Shown: in pieces, positions 11,978 to 19,819 of the stretch
Position numbering within the stretch: position 1 is the first letter of the stretch
Layout of the letters: the number at the start of each line of letters is the position of its first letter
Origin: Bradyrhizobium sp. 149
GTDB lineage: Bacteria; Pseudomonadota; Alphaproteobacteria; Rhizobiales; Xanthobacteraceae
DNA length: 64,000 nt
Direction: 5' to 3'
Assembly (NCBI RefSeq): GCF_023073915.1
Contig: NZ_JADPKK010000005.1
Location: 1-64,000 of the forward strand
The notes under the pieces: model-generated
Databases searched by the model: none
What the model was told of the DNA's origin: nothing
The model's input: only the letters and a program-made list of their open reading frames with translations
Program-made: the position numbers and the translations under genes

Positions 11978-12817
11978 ATGAAATCGGAACTGGTAGACAT
12001 GGCATTCAAGGACATGGCATTGAATCAGGAGCGCACTATTCCCGAAGATGCTCCGGACGCAGTCCCGGTGCCGCATGCCCTCGTCCCGCATCTCGGTGAA
12101 ACAGCGATCCTGCTCGACATTGACGGCACCCTGCTCGACCTGATGCCGACGCCGCGTGAGGTATGGGTGCCGCCCGGCCTGTCGGAAACGCTGAACCGGT
12201 TGACGGAGCGCACGTCGGGCGCGCTGGCGATGGTCAGCGGCCGTTCGCTCAACGACATCGACCTGATTTTCGCGCCCGATGTATTTCGCGCCGTCGCCGG
12301 CCACGGCGCGGAGATGCGGCTTTCGCTGGACAGCGAGGCCGATGCTGTCAGCGCGCCGCCGCTCGACAAGGAGTTGAAGCGGCGGCTCGCGGCAGTTGCC
12401 AAGCTCAGTCCCGGCATTCTGCTCGAAGACAAGGGTTATTCGCTGGCGCTGCACTACCGCCTTGCGCCGCATGCGGAGAAAGCGATCTATGAATCCGTTT
12501 CGCTGATCCGCGCCGACCTGCCCAATGCCCCGATCGAGGTGCTGCCCGGCAAGTTCGTTTGCGAGATCAAGCATTCCGGTTTCACCAAGGCGACTGGCGT
12601 GCGCGAGTTGATGAAGCACGAGCCTTTCAAGGGACGTCGTCCGATCTTCATCGGTGATGACGTTACCGACGAGACGGTGTTTGCGATCATGCCCGACATG
12701 AACGGGCTCGCTTTCTCGGTCGGCCGCCGCGCCATCGGTGTCAACGGACATTTCGATGCGCCGAACGATGTGCGCGCGTTCCTTGCGCGCCTGCTCGACG
12801 ATACAAGGTTGGAATAA
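11978..12817 (+). CDS. otsB: Trehalose-6-phosphate phosphatase
   Basis: A 279-residue HAD-superfamily phosphatase that removes phosphate from trehalose-6-phosphate to give trehalose. HAD motif 1 is LLDIDGTLLDL near residues 45-55, motif 2 is MVSGRSLNDID, and motif 4 is FIGDDVTDET near residue 226. The N-terminal 30 residues hold three Met codons, so the true start could be residue 1, 8 or 13. It follows the MFS gene by 3 bp and precedes otsA by 255 bp, the latter having its own stress-type promoter. Confidence 0.93.
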   Translation: MKSELVDMAFKDMALNQERTIPEDAPDAVPVPHALVPHLGETAILLDIDGTLLDLMPTPREVWVPPGLSETLNRLTERTSGALAMVSGRSLNDIDLIFAPDVFRAVAGHGAEMRLSLDSEADAVSAPPLDKELKRRLAAVAKLSPGILLEDKGYSLALHYRLAPHAEKAIYESVSLIRADLPNAPIEVLPGKFVCEIKHSGFTKATGVRELMKHEPFKGRRPIFIGDDVTDETVFAIMPDMNGLAFSVGRRAIGVNGHFDAPNDVRAFLARLLDDTRLE

Positions 12818-13014
12818 GGCATCGACACCTCAGAGCCGCATTATCGCTGGTAGCTCACTTCCAATTCCCTCGTAATTCCTTTGCCCGCGGGCTTCGTGCC
12901 GCGCAATACAGCCCTGAAACGGACTTGTTCAGTGAAATCGCCGGGTTCCGCGAAGAAAACTGGTTCCAACGCGCAGGGCCTGAATTTGGTTTCAATTGGT
13001 TGAAACGATGATCA

Positions 13015-13039
13015 GGAACCATATTGATGAACAGCAGTT
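13015..13039 (+). promoter_or_regulatory. EcfG-type general stress promoter of otsA
   Basis: GGAAC (13015-13019), a 17-nt spacer and GTT (13037-13039) match the GGAAC-N16/17-GTT pattern of promoters used by the alphaproteobacterial general stress sigma factor EcfG. The -10 end lies 33 bp before the otsA GTG start, leaving room for the AGGAGG ribosome site. Trehalose synthesis is a known EcfG output in rhizobia. Confidence 0.7.
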
Positions 13040-13072
13040 AAATGGGTGGAATGAAACAGGAGGGGACGACCT

Positions 13073-14536
13073 GTGAACTTAGTCGTCGTTTCGAATCGCG
13101 TCGCGCGCGGCAAACCCAATGAGCCCATGACGGGCGGTCTCGCGGCGGCCTTGTTACCTGTCGTGGAACATTCGGGCGCGATCTGGGTGGGTTCTTCGGG
13201 CCGCGTGCGTGACGGTCATCAAAAGGAGCCGTTCGCCGAGATCGAAGCGCTGGGTTCGGGCGCAATCGCGACGCTGGATCTGCCAGCGGCGCATTACGGC
13301 GGCTATTACGAAGGCTTTGCCAACTCAGCCTTGTGGCCGGCGCTGCACTCGCGCAGCGATCTGATCCGCGTCTCGCGTGACGACTATGTCAGCTATCGCG
13401 AGGTCAACGCCTTCATGGCGCGCGCGTTGATGCGCTTTCGGAAAGCACAAACCGCGTTCTGGGTGCAGGACTATCATTTCCTCGCGCTCGGCGCGGAGCT
13501 GCGCGATCTGGGCGTCGACGATCCGATCGGCTTCTTCCTCCATACGCCATGGCCGGTCGCCGCGGTGATGCAGGGCGTGCCCAATCATCGCGAGCTGATC
13601 ACGGCGATGCTGGCCTACGATCTGCTCGGCTTCCAGACCAATGACGATTGCCAGAATTTTCTCGGCTATGTCGCGGGCGAACTGGGCCTTGTTGTGGAGG
13701 ATGGCGTTGCGATCTCGCAGCATGGCCGAACTCGCTGCGAAGTCTTTCCGATCGGCATCGATGCCGAGAAGTTCGCGCAATATGCGGCGAAGTCGGCTTC
13801 GCATCCGGACGTGTCGCGGCTGCGCCGCAGCCTCAACGGCGAGCGGCTCGCGATCGGCGTTGACCGGCTCGACTATTCCAAGGGCCTCGTCAACCGCATC
13901 AGCGCGTTCGACCGGCTCTGGACCGAGCACCCGCAGTTCTCGCGCAGCATCTCGCTGTTGCAGATCGCAAATCCCTCGCGCGGTGCCATCGAGGCCTATG
14001 GCAACCTCCAGAACGAGGTCGCGCGTCTCGTGTCCGACGTCAACGGCCGCCACGGCGAGGCCGACTGGACACCGATCCGCTATCTCAACAAGGGCTTTAG
14101 CCAGGCCGTGCTCGCGGGTCTCTACCGCACCGCGCAGATCGGCGTGGTGACGCCGCTGCATGACGGCATGAACCTCGTCGCCAAGGAATACGTCGCGGCG
14201 CAAAATCCCGCCGATCCCGGCGTGCTGGTGCTGTCGAAATTCGCCGGCGCGGCCAACGAGCTCGACGCCGCCCTGCTGGTCAATCCGCACGACATCGACG
14301 GCATGGCGCGCGCGATCGCGGTCGCGGCCGCGATGCCGCTCACAGAGCGCAAGATGCGCTGGGATGCGATGATGAAGAAGCTGCGCGGCCACACCATCCA
14401 GCAATGGTCGGCGGATTTCGTCGCTGAGCTGGAGAAGTGCCGGACGGAGAAGGCTGCAGTAGCGCCGCTCGCAGCACAGCCGCCGCAGGCGTTGCGCTGG
14501 CTGAAGTCGGCGATCTCGGGCGTGCGGTTGATCTAG
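13073..14536 (+). CDS. otsA: Trehalose-6-phosphate synthase
   Basis: A 487-residue GT20 glycosyltransferase that joins UDP-glucose and glucose-6-phosphate to trehalose-6-phosphate. The N-terminus VVVSNRVARGK, the GGLAAAL loop, the VDRLDYSKGL segment and the TPLHDGMNLVAKEYVAAQ segment are all family hallmarks. Translation begins at a GTG with AGGAGG about nine bases upstream. With otsB just upstream it forms the complete OtsAB route, the main osmotic and desiccation protectant pathway in rhizobia. An EcfG-type promoter sits directly upstream. Confidence 0.95.
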   Translation: MNLVVVSNRVARGKPNEPMTGGLAAALLPVVEHSGAIWVGSSGRVRDGHQKEPFAEIEALGSGAIATLDLPAAHYGGYYEGFANSALWPALHSRSDLIRVSRDDYVSYREVNAFMARALMRFRKAQTAFWVQDYHFLALGAELRDLGVDDPIGFFLHTPWPVAAVMQGVPNHRELITAMLAYDLLGFQTNDDCQNFLGYVAGELGLVVEDGVAISQHGRTRCEVFPIGIDAEKFAQYAAKSASHPDVSRLRRSLNGERLAIGVDRLDYSKGLVNRISAFDRLWTEHPQFSRSISLLQIANPSRGAIEAYGNLQNEVARLVSDVNGRHGEADWTPIRYLNKGFSQAVLAGLYRTAQIGVVTPLHDGMNLVAKEYVAAQNPADPGVLVLSKFAGAANELDAALLVNPHDIDGMARAIAVAAAMPLTERKMRWDAMMKKLRGHTIQQWSADFVAELEKCRTEKAAVAPLAAQPPQALRWLKSAISGVRLI

Positions 14537-14590
14537 TTCTTCTCCCGTGCCCCGTTCTTGGGCGGAGAGGTCGGGTGAGGGCCCGCGGCC

Positions 14591-14932
14591 TCAATAGCAA
14601 TACGACACGCCTTCCAAAATCGCGCACTGCCGCTTGTTCGGCGCGTTCGGATCGTCCAGCGGCACCATGCCCTTGCCCTGGCCGACGAACACGCCGGGCC
14701 CGACATGCACCGAGCTCTTGTTGCCGATGATCACGCTTTGATGCGGTGTCGAGCTCGAGCGCGTGCCGTCCGGCCAGAGGATGGCATCGCCCGAAAGCAT
14801 CCCGCGCCGTCCATCGTCGCAACTGACGTCGCCTCCTTGCCGGGTGCAGACCTGGGCGGCGGCCGGTGCGGCGAAGGCGGCGGCAAGGGCCGTAATCAGG
14901 CCCAGCGCGGCGATGATGTTGCGGATAGTCAT
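14591..14932 (-). CDS. Small secreted protein, unknown function
   Basis: A 113-residue protein with a clear Sec signal peptide (about residues 1-26, ending AAPAAAQ). The mature part has four cysteines (CTRQGG, SCDDG, QCAI, SYCY) that could form two disulfides, and a glycine-rich centre with GNKSSVHVGPGVFVGQG. It is convergent with otsA. I do not recognise a named family. Codon use and the signal peptide make it a likely real periplasmic protein. Confidence 0.65.
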   Translation of the reverse strand: MTIRNIIAALGLITALAAAFAAPAAAQVCTRQGGDVSCDDGRRGMLSGDAILWPDGTRSSSTPHQSVIIGNKSSVHVGPGVFVGQGKGMVPLDDPNAPNKRQCAILEGVSYCY

Positions 14933-15128
14933 GCTGCCCCCGGTCTGGTTTGACGGCCTTGAGTGAATCGTCGCGCCAAACCCGCCGCCGGTTCAGCCGG
15001 CGGGCGGTTCCAAGCGTTGCGATGGCGTCCCATATTGCCTATAGAATGCAACGGCTTACGGAAATTTCACCCGATTTCCCCGCGATCCCTTGCAAAATCA
15101 TCGGCGCCCCTTCAAGAGAGGGCGCTCC

Positions 15129-15218
15129 GGAGAGATGGCCGAGTGGCTTAAGGCGCACGCTTGGAAAGCGTGTGTGCGGGAAACCGTACCGTGGGTTCGA
15201 ATCCCACTCTCTCCGCCA
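15129..15218 (+). tRNA. tRNA-Ser (anticodon GGA)
   Basis: A 90-nt class II tRNA including an encoded CCA. The acceptor stem GGAGAGA/TCTCTCC, D arm, anticodon loop TTGGAAA (anticodon GGA, reads UCC), long variable arm, and T arm GTGGG-TTCGAAT-CCCAC are all present. Its last 14 bases are repeated at 38095-38108, so it is the insertion target of the genomic island. Confidence 0.97.
15205..15218 (+). other. Left attachment core (attL) inside tRNA-Ser
   Basis: CACTCTCTCCGCCA, the last 14 bases of the tRNA including CCA, is identical to 38095-38108. Flanking bases differ on both sides, which fixes the repeat length. Confidence 0.8.
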
Positions 15219-15526
15219 GTATAGCCAGCTATCTCATTGTTTCTATTGCATAATACTATCAGTTGCCAAATGTATCCCCACCCATATCCCCACCCTGAAG
15301 CGCTTGCTCGCTGACAAGGGGCACCCTTTCTTTTTTCTTCGGTATGGCCCCCAGTCGGGGAGAGGGCCTCCATTCTCGAATTTGCAAAAGGCGATTTTCT
15401 GGGGAGTCCGGCCGGATCCGCCTACGTGTTGCGCAATACATACTCTACTAGGAGTCGTTGCGCTATCTAGCGGCCGGTGCCGACTTCGCGGAAGCAGCGC
15501 GATTGGATGATCCGGAGGAAGGCCTT
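15219..15526. other. Left end of the island, non-coding
   Basis: About 310 bp without a convincing gene lie between attL and the start of the SMC-like ATPase. They hold the paired 9-mers at 15275-15295 and must include the ATPase promoter. Confidence 0.6.
15275..15295 (+). repeat. Paired 9-mer at the left island end, candidate integrase arm-type site
   Basis: TCCCCACCC, 3 nt, TCCCCACCC. The same 9-mer pair with the same 3-nt spacing and orientation occurs at 37955-37975 near the right end. Paired short direct repeats on both sides of the core are typical of arm-type binding sites of lambda-class integrases. Confidence 0.5.
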
Positions 15527-18151
15527 ATGTCGACTGCGCAGCGGAAATCAGTTGCTGACATGATCCTCGGTTGGTCGGCCACAAGGTCGGCCTGGCAACA
15601 GGACGCGCTTCGCCGCATCATTGTCGGAGGCGCGCTCGATGCGGCCGGCGTCGCAGAAATGGTCCAGCTCTGCAAGAAGGGGTGCGGCGCCGCGGACATC
15701 ACCCTGACCGCGATACCACTATCCGCTGCGCATATCCCCGCCACCGCAGCGGCTGCAGGCTCTGATATCGTGCTCACTTCGATCAGAGATGTGGAGGGCG
15801 TGAATCGTCTCGCGGCCGGCCAGGAACTTCCGTTCGCTCCGCAAGGCATCACTGTCGTCTATGGTGACAACGGTGTCGGCAAGTCGGGCTATTCCCGCGT
15901 CCTAAAGCGCGTCTGCCGAGCGCGCTTCCCCGGGGAAATTCTGCCCAATGCCTTCGATCCTATGGCGCCGAGGCATCCGTCCGCGACGATTGCTTATATG
16001 GCTGGTGGGACGCCAGCGGACCCGATCGCGTGGACCGATGACGGCACACCGCATCCGATCCTCGCTGCTGTTAGTGTGTTCGACCGCGATAGTGGACAAG
16101 TTCATGTGCGGGCGAAAAACGAAGTTGCCTTCCGTCCGTTTGGTCTCGACATACCGGACGACCTTGCTGCGCTTACGGTCGCTGTTAAAGAAGCGCTCAT
16201 CATCGAGCAAACGGCATTAGAAGGCGCGCAAGACGGCGCCTTCACCCGGCCGGCCTTCAGCGCTGACTCGGCCGTGGGCAAAGTCCTCGGCGCGCTCTCC
16301 GCTACGACCGATTTTGCGCCGTTGGAGGCCCTAGCCACGCTTACGCCGGAGGAAGAAGTCAAGCTCCAGCGGCTCAACGCGGACCTAACGCGGGATCCTT
16401 TGATCGCATCGGAAGAGCAGCGGGTTTTTGTTGGTTCGCTTACACATCTCGCCAATGATTTGGCGACTGTGCTGGCGACCACAGCTGACACGCCGCTCTC
16501 GCATCTGCTGGCATTAGGTGACGAAGCACGGAACAAGCGAGCAGCAGCAGACTTAGCGGCAGAAACTGCTTTCGGTGGCGCCGCCATGCGGGGCGTTGGC
16601 GAAGCAACCTGGCGCTCTCTTTGGGACGCAGCTCGGCGCTACTCGTCGGAAGTTGCCTATCCGGATAAGACCTTCCCACATACAGGTGCAGACGCCCTTT
16701 GTGTTCTTTGCCACCAGGCACTGCAAAAGGATGCCGGCGAGCGCATGAGCGCATTCGAGGCGTTCGTGAAGGCCGACACCGAGCGACAGGCCAAAGAAGC
16801 AGAAGCGGCTTTCTCCGAATGTTATCAGAAGCTGCTGACGAAGCCGGTGAAGATATCTGCTTTCAGCGTGCGCCAGCAACTCGTGTTCAAAAAACCTGAA
16901 CTTGCCCGCTCGATCCTGCGTTGCCTGGCGGCGGCACGCCTCCGGCGGGCCATTGCGCTGGCTTCAGCTAAGGCCGGCGGTGAAGTGCTGATGCCGGAGC
17001 TGCCACCTAGCCCTGAAGCCACGATCCGGCAGCTGGCGAGCGATACAATGGCCTATGCGAACGAATTGGCCGAGGCGGCCAGTTTGGAAGGCCGCAAGCG
17101 CCTCGAACAGGAGCGTGATGAGTTGCGCGACCGAGCGGGTTTGGTCGAGCTGTTGCCTAAGGCACGGAAGGAGGTGGCACGGCTCGGCTCACTCGCCCTG
17201 CTGAAGAATTGCATATCGGAGACGGCGACAAATGCAATCACAGGCCTGGGTAACGGCATCGCGGACGAGGTGATTACCCCGCGCGTAAGGGACCGATTTC
17301 AGGAAGAGATTCAGAAGCTCGCGGCCAGTCGGGTTCGCGTCGATATCGTCCGATCCGGAGGCAAATACGGTTCACCTCATTATCAAATCCGACTCTTCGC
17401 CAACGACAAGGCGAAGATTGGCGAAGTGCTGAGCGAAGGGGAGCAAACCTGTGTCGCGCTGGCGGCTTTCCTGACCGAGCTGGCGACCAGCGCGCACCGC
17501 TCAACTCTGGTATTCGATGATCCTGTATCGTCCCTCGACCACCGTTGGCGGCACAAGGTGGCAGAACGATTGGTTGAAGAAGCGGCGGTGCGACAGATCA
17601 TCGTCTTCACCCATGATCTGATCTTTCTCAACGACCTGCAATCCCTCGCCCAGGAGAACGGTGTGGCACACAGCGCATTGTCGCTGATACAGTCAGCCGA
17701 TGGCGCGGGCGTGGTCAGCTCAGAGTTGCCTTGGATTGCTGCTAAGGTGCCCGAACGCATCGACAACCTTGAGAAGGAGGCCCGCGACGCCAAGGTCCTT
17801 TACGATGCGCACGATGATGCCGGCTACGCTGAAGCGGTCGCCAAGATTTACAATAGACTTCGCAGCACCTGGGAGCGCGCCCTGGAGGACGTGGCGTTCT
17901 GCGGCGTAATCACACGACATCGCGATTACATTAACTCAAAGGACCTGATGAAGGTGACTGTCCTGGAAGAGTCTGACGTGAAAGGCTTCCAAGCCGGGTA
18001 CAAGAAGTGCTGCGACCAGACCAATGCACATGACCCTTCTCGCGGCCGAAATGCATCTTCCCCACCTCCAGACGAAGTCATGGCGGATATCGGACAGGTG
18101 CGTCCTTGGGTGGACGGGATTCGGGCTCGGCAAAAGACCTTCAACAAGTGA
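15527..18151 (+). CDS. SMC/RloC-like AAA_13-type ATPase with C-terminal putative nuclease domain
   Basis: About 874 residues, started at the ATG at 15527 because GGAGGAAGG lies just upstream; an upstream TTG start is less likely. Walker A is GDNGVGKS (113-120). A CVLC motif (Cys392, Cys395) in the middle coiled-coil region resembles a zinc hook. The ABC signature is LSEGEQ (635-640) and Walker B is TLVFDDPVSSLD (about 661-671), followed by the FTHD switch His. The tail has RSTWE (Arg779, Glu783) and a later NAHD (His835), reminiscent of the Arg-Glu-His triad of PrrC/RloC anticodon nucleases. A stress- or phage-triggered tRNA nuclease is plausible but inferred. It is convergent with the type III restriction operon. 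Confidence 0.7.
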   Translation: MSTAQRKSVADMILGWSATRSAWQQDALRRIIVGGALDAAGVAEMVQLCKKGCGAADITLTAIPLSAAHIPATAAAAGSDIVLTSIRDVEGVNRLAAGQELPFAPQGITVVYGDNGVGKSGYSRVLKRVCRARFPGEILPNAFDPMAPRHPSATIAYMAGGTPADPIAWTDDGTPHPILAAVSVFDRDSGQVHVRAKNEVAFRPFGLDIPDDLAALTVAVKEALIIEQTALEGAQDGAFTRPAFSADSAVGKVLGALSATTDFAPLEALATLTPEEEVKLQRLNADLTRDPLIASEEQRVFVGSLTHLANDLATVLATTADTPLSHLLALGDEARNKRAAADLAAETAFGGAAMRGVGEATWRSLWDAARRYSSEVAYPDKTFPHTGADALCVLCHQALQKDAGERMSAFEAFVKADTERQAKEAEAAFSECYQKLLTKPVKISAFSVRQQLVFKKPELARSILRCLAAARLRRAIALASAKAGGEVLMPELPPSPEATIRQLASDTMAYANELAEAASLEGRKRLEQERDELRDRAGLVELLPKARKEVARLGSLALLKNCISETATNAITGLGNGIADEVITPRVRDRFQEEIQKLAASRVRVDIVRSGGKYGSPHYQIRLFANDKAKIGEVLSEGEQTCVALAAFLTELATSAHRSTLVFDDPVSSLDHRWRHKVAERLVEEAAVRQIIVFTHDLIFLNDLQSLAQENGVAHSALSLIQSADGAGVVSSELPWIAAKVPERIDNLEKEARDAKVLYDAHDDAGYAEAVAKIYNRLRSTWERALEDVAFCGVITRHRDYINSKDLMKVTVLEESDVKGFQAGYKKCCDQTNAHDPSRGRNASSPPPDEVMADIGQVRPWVDGIRARQKTFNK

Positions 18152-18215
18152 GCGGCGAAGCTGCTGTCGCGGTTCTGAGCGGATAGTGGCACGTCGGCGC
18201 GGAGCTATCGTGCTT

Positions 18216-19130
18216 TTACGCAGCGCCTAGCGTTGCTGCGGTCCTGTTGAGCTGTTGGGCCTCCCATTCTTTGTAAGTGTCGCCGTTCACCGTCTTCCAC
18301 TCGATGGTGCCATTGGCAGGGCGCCCGTTAACCACCGCGGCTGCGGCGCTGGGGCTCTTGAAGGCGTAATTCTTCGTGAACACACACACGGACCCTTGCG
18401 GCTGAAGCACGCCCTCGTTCCGAAGCTCTTGGTGAAGCTGACCGTAGCTCGTCATCTCCGAGCCTACGCCTTCCCACGCCAGGCGTGCCGTTGACCCGGC
18501 TTCGACGACGAACTCGCCGTCCACCAGTACAGCTCTTGCCTTCAGGCCATGCTTTTTTGTTTCAAGGACGAACTCCGCGGACGGGGCCTTCTCAGTGGGC
18601 ACCACTTTGGGTGCAGGCCGAGTGCGTTGTATAAACAGGTCCACCCGCACCGCCGGCAGGATGATGAAGATGTTTTCGAGAAAAGCTTCCATCTTCGCCA
18701 CATCGGCCTCGCTTAAAGTCGGGCGAAGCGGGTTGGTTCCGTTATCAAGGCGCGTCCGGCCGACAGCCCGAGCCTGTTCAATCAGACGGGCTTCCAAGTA
18801 TCGGACGTGAGCCTTATTCAATTTATTGCCGGCGGTGGTTACGAGCACTGCCATGCTCCACCAATCTTTGGCAGCATCGTGCGACTTAATGCGACTACTG
18901 ATGTCCTCACCTTCGCCTACATAGGCTAAGGGTTCGCCTTCCTTTTCGCCCAGAAGAACGTAGATGCCGGCGTAGCCAGCTTCAGAGCGGGCAAGTGCCT
19001 GGGACAACTGAGTGCGGGGAACCATCAGGACGTGGCCGGTCCAGTTGAACATCTCGGCTGTCAGCATCCCATCGGGCTGTCCGTTGATGTAGTAGAGTTC
19101 CAGGCTGCGGCCGTGGGATGGCGAGGTCAT
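18216..19130 (-). CDS. GIY-YIG nuclease-like protein with C-terminal DUF4357
   Basis: A 304-residue protein. Residues about 53-120 form a GIY-YIG-type domain: AGIYVLL, then LAYVGEGEDISSRIKSH with the catalytic-type Arg, then YLEARLIEQA with the Glu. The C-terminus (about 225-295) matches DUF4357, including SPSAAAAVVNGRPANG. The family is found beside restriction genes, but its role is not established. Its ATG overlaps the stop of the upstream 215-residue gene by 4 bp, so it is translationally coupled to the type III restriction-modification operon and is its last gene. Confidence 0.75.
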   Translation of the reverse strand: MTSPSHGRSLELYYINGQPDGMLTAEMFNWTGHVLMVPRTQLSQALARSEAGYAGIYVLLGEKEGEPLAYVGEGEDISSRIKSHDAAKDWWSMAVLVTTAGNKLNKAHVRYLEARLIEQARAVGRTRLDNGTNPLRPTLSEADVAKMEAFLENIFIILPAVRVDLFIQRTRPAPKVVPTEKAPSAEFVLETKKHGLKARAVLVDGEFVVEAGSTARLAWEGVGSEMTSYGQLHQELRNEGVLQPQGSVCVFTKNYAFKSPSAAAAVVNGRPANGTIEWKTVNGDTYKEWEAQQLNRTAATLGAA

Positions 19131-19774
19131 GCGCAGCGCCCCTCATCGTGTTGATTGATGATCTCTACAAAATTTTTGCTCTGCCGATGATCCGAGTACC
19201 CTGTTTCAAGAGTCTTGCGGAACAGGTCCATCTCCCTGCTGGTCAGCGCTCCGCATCGGTAAAGGCCAATCGCGTATCGATCCAAGTATACCTGTTCTCG
19301 TTGCGGATGGTCTGGGTCCGGCTCAGGTATGTGTTCGCGAGAGAGGTGCGGATATTTCTTGTGCGTTTCTTCTAGCAGAGTCCTGTACCTCACAAGGTCG
19401 GCGCGCGACTTGCGGACACTTTCTTCGCGATCTTTGGCTTTGTTCTGCGCCACCTCTTGCCGCGAGAGGCTTCGAACTTCTAGTAGTTCACCCTGCCCCT
19501 GGATCGCTTTCGATGCCGCGCCGCGCTTAGAAAGGGCGCGAACAAACCAAAGCTGCTGGATTGACTCGGGGCTATCCATTTCGCAGCGGGCCTTAGAATT
19601 ATTTCGCACGGCATCTTCCCGCTCAAACACTCCGATCAGGCCCGCCAGGTGATACTTGCTGTCGGCTATAGCCCAAGATGAGTTGGTGATATCGCGACCA
19701 ACGTACGCTCCACGGTCGCGGTCGTAATCTTCATACTGAGTGAGGACGACGAAGTGCTGCGGCATGAATTTCAT
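19127..19774 (-). CDS. Unknown protein in the type III restriction operon
   Basis: A 215-residue protein I do not recognise. The N-terminal third is beta-rich (QHFVVLTQYEDYDRDRG, WAIADSKYHLAGLIGVFERED). Residues about 100-135 are charged and helical. The C-terminal third is rich in Tyr, Arg and His. It lies 45 bp after the restriction subunit gene and overlaps the GIY-YIG gene by 4 bp, so it belongs to the same transcript. A DNA-end-processing or regulatory role is possible but unsupported by motifs. Confidence 0.6.
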   Translation of the reverse strand: MKFMPQHFVVLTQYEDYDRDRGAYVGRDITNSSWAIADSKYHLAGLIGVFEREDAVRNNSKARCEMDSPESIQQLWFVRALSKRGAASKAIQGQGELLEVRSLSRQEVAQNKAKDREESVRKSRADLVRYRTLLEETHKKYPHLSREHIPEPDPDHPQREQVYLDRYAIGLYRCGALTSREMDLFRKTLETGYSDHRQSKNFVEIINQHDEGRCA

Positions 19775-19819
19775 TTCGATCGTTCGGTGATCTGTTGGAG
19801 GAGTCTCGACGAGGGCGAA

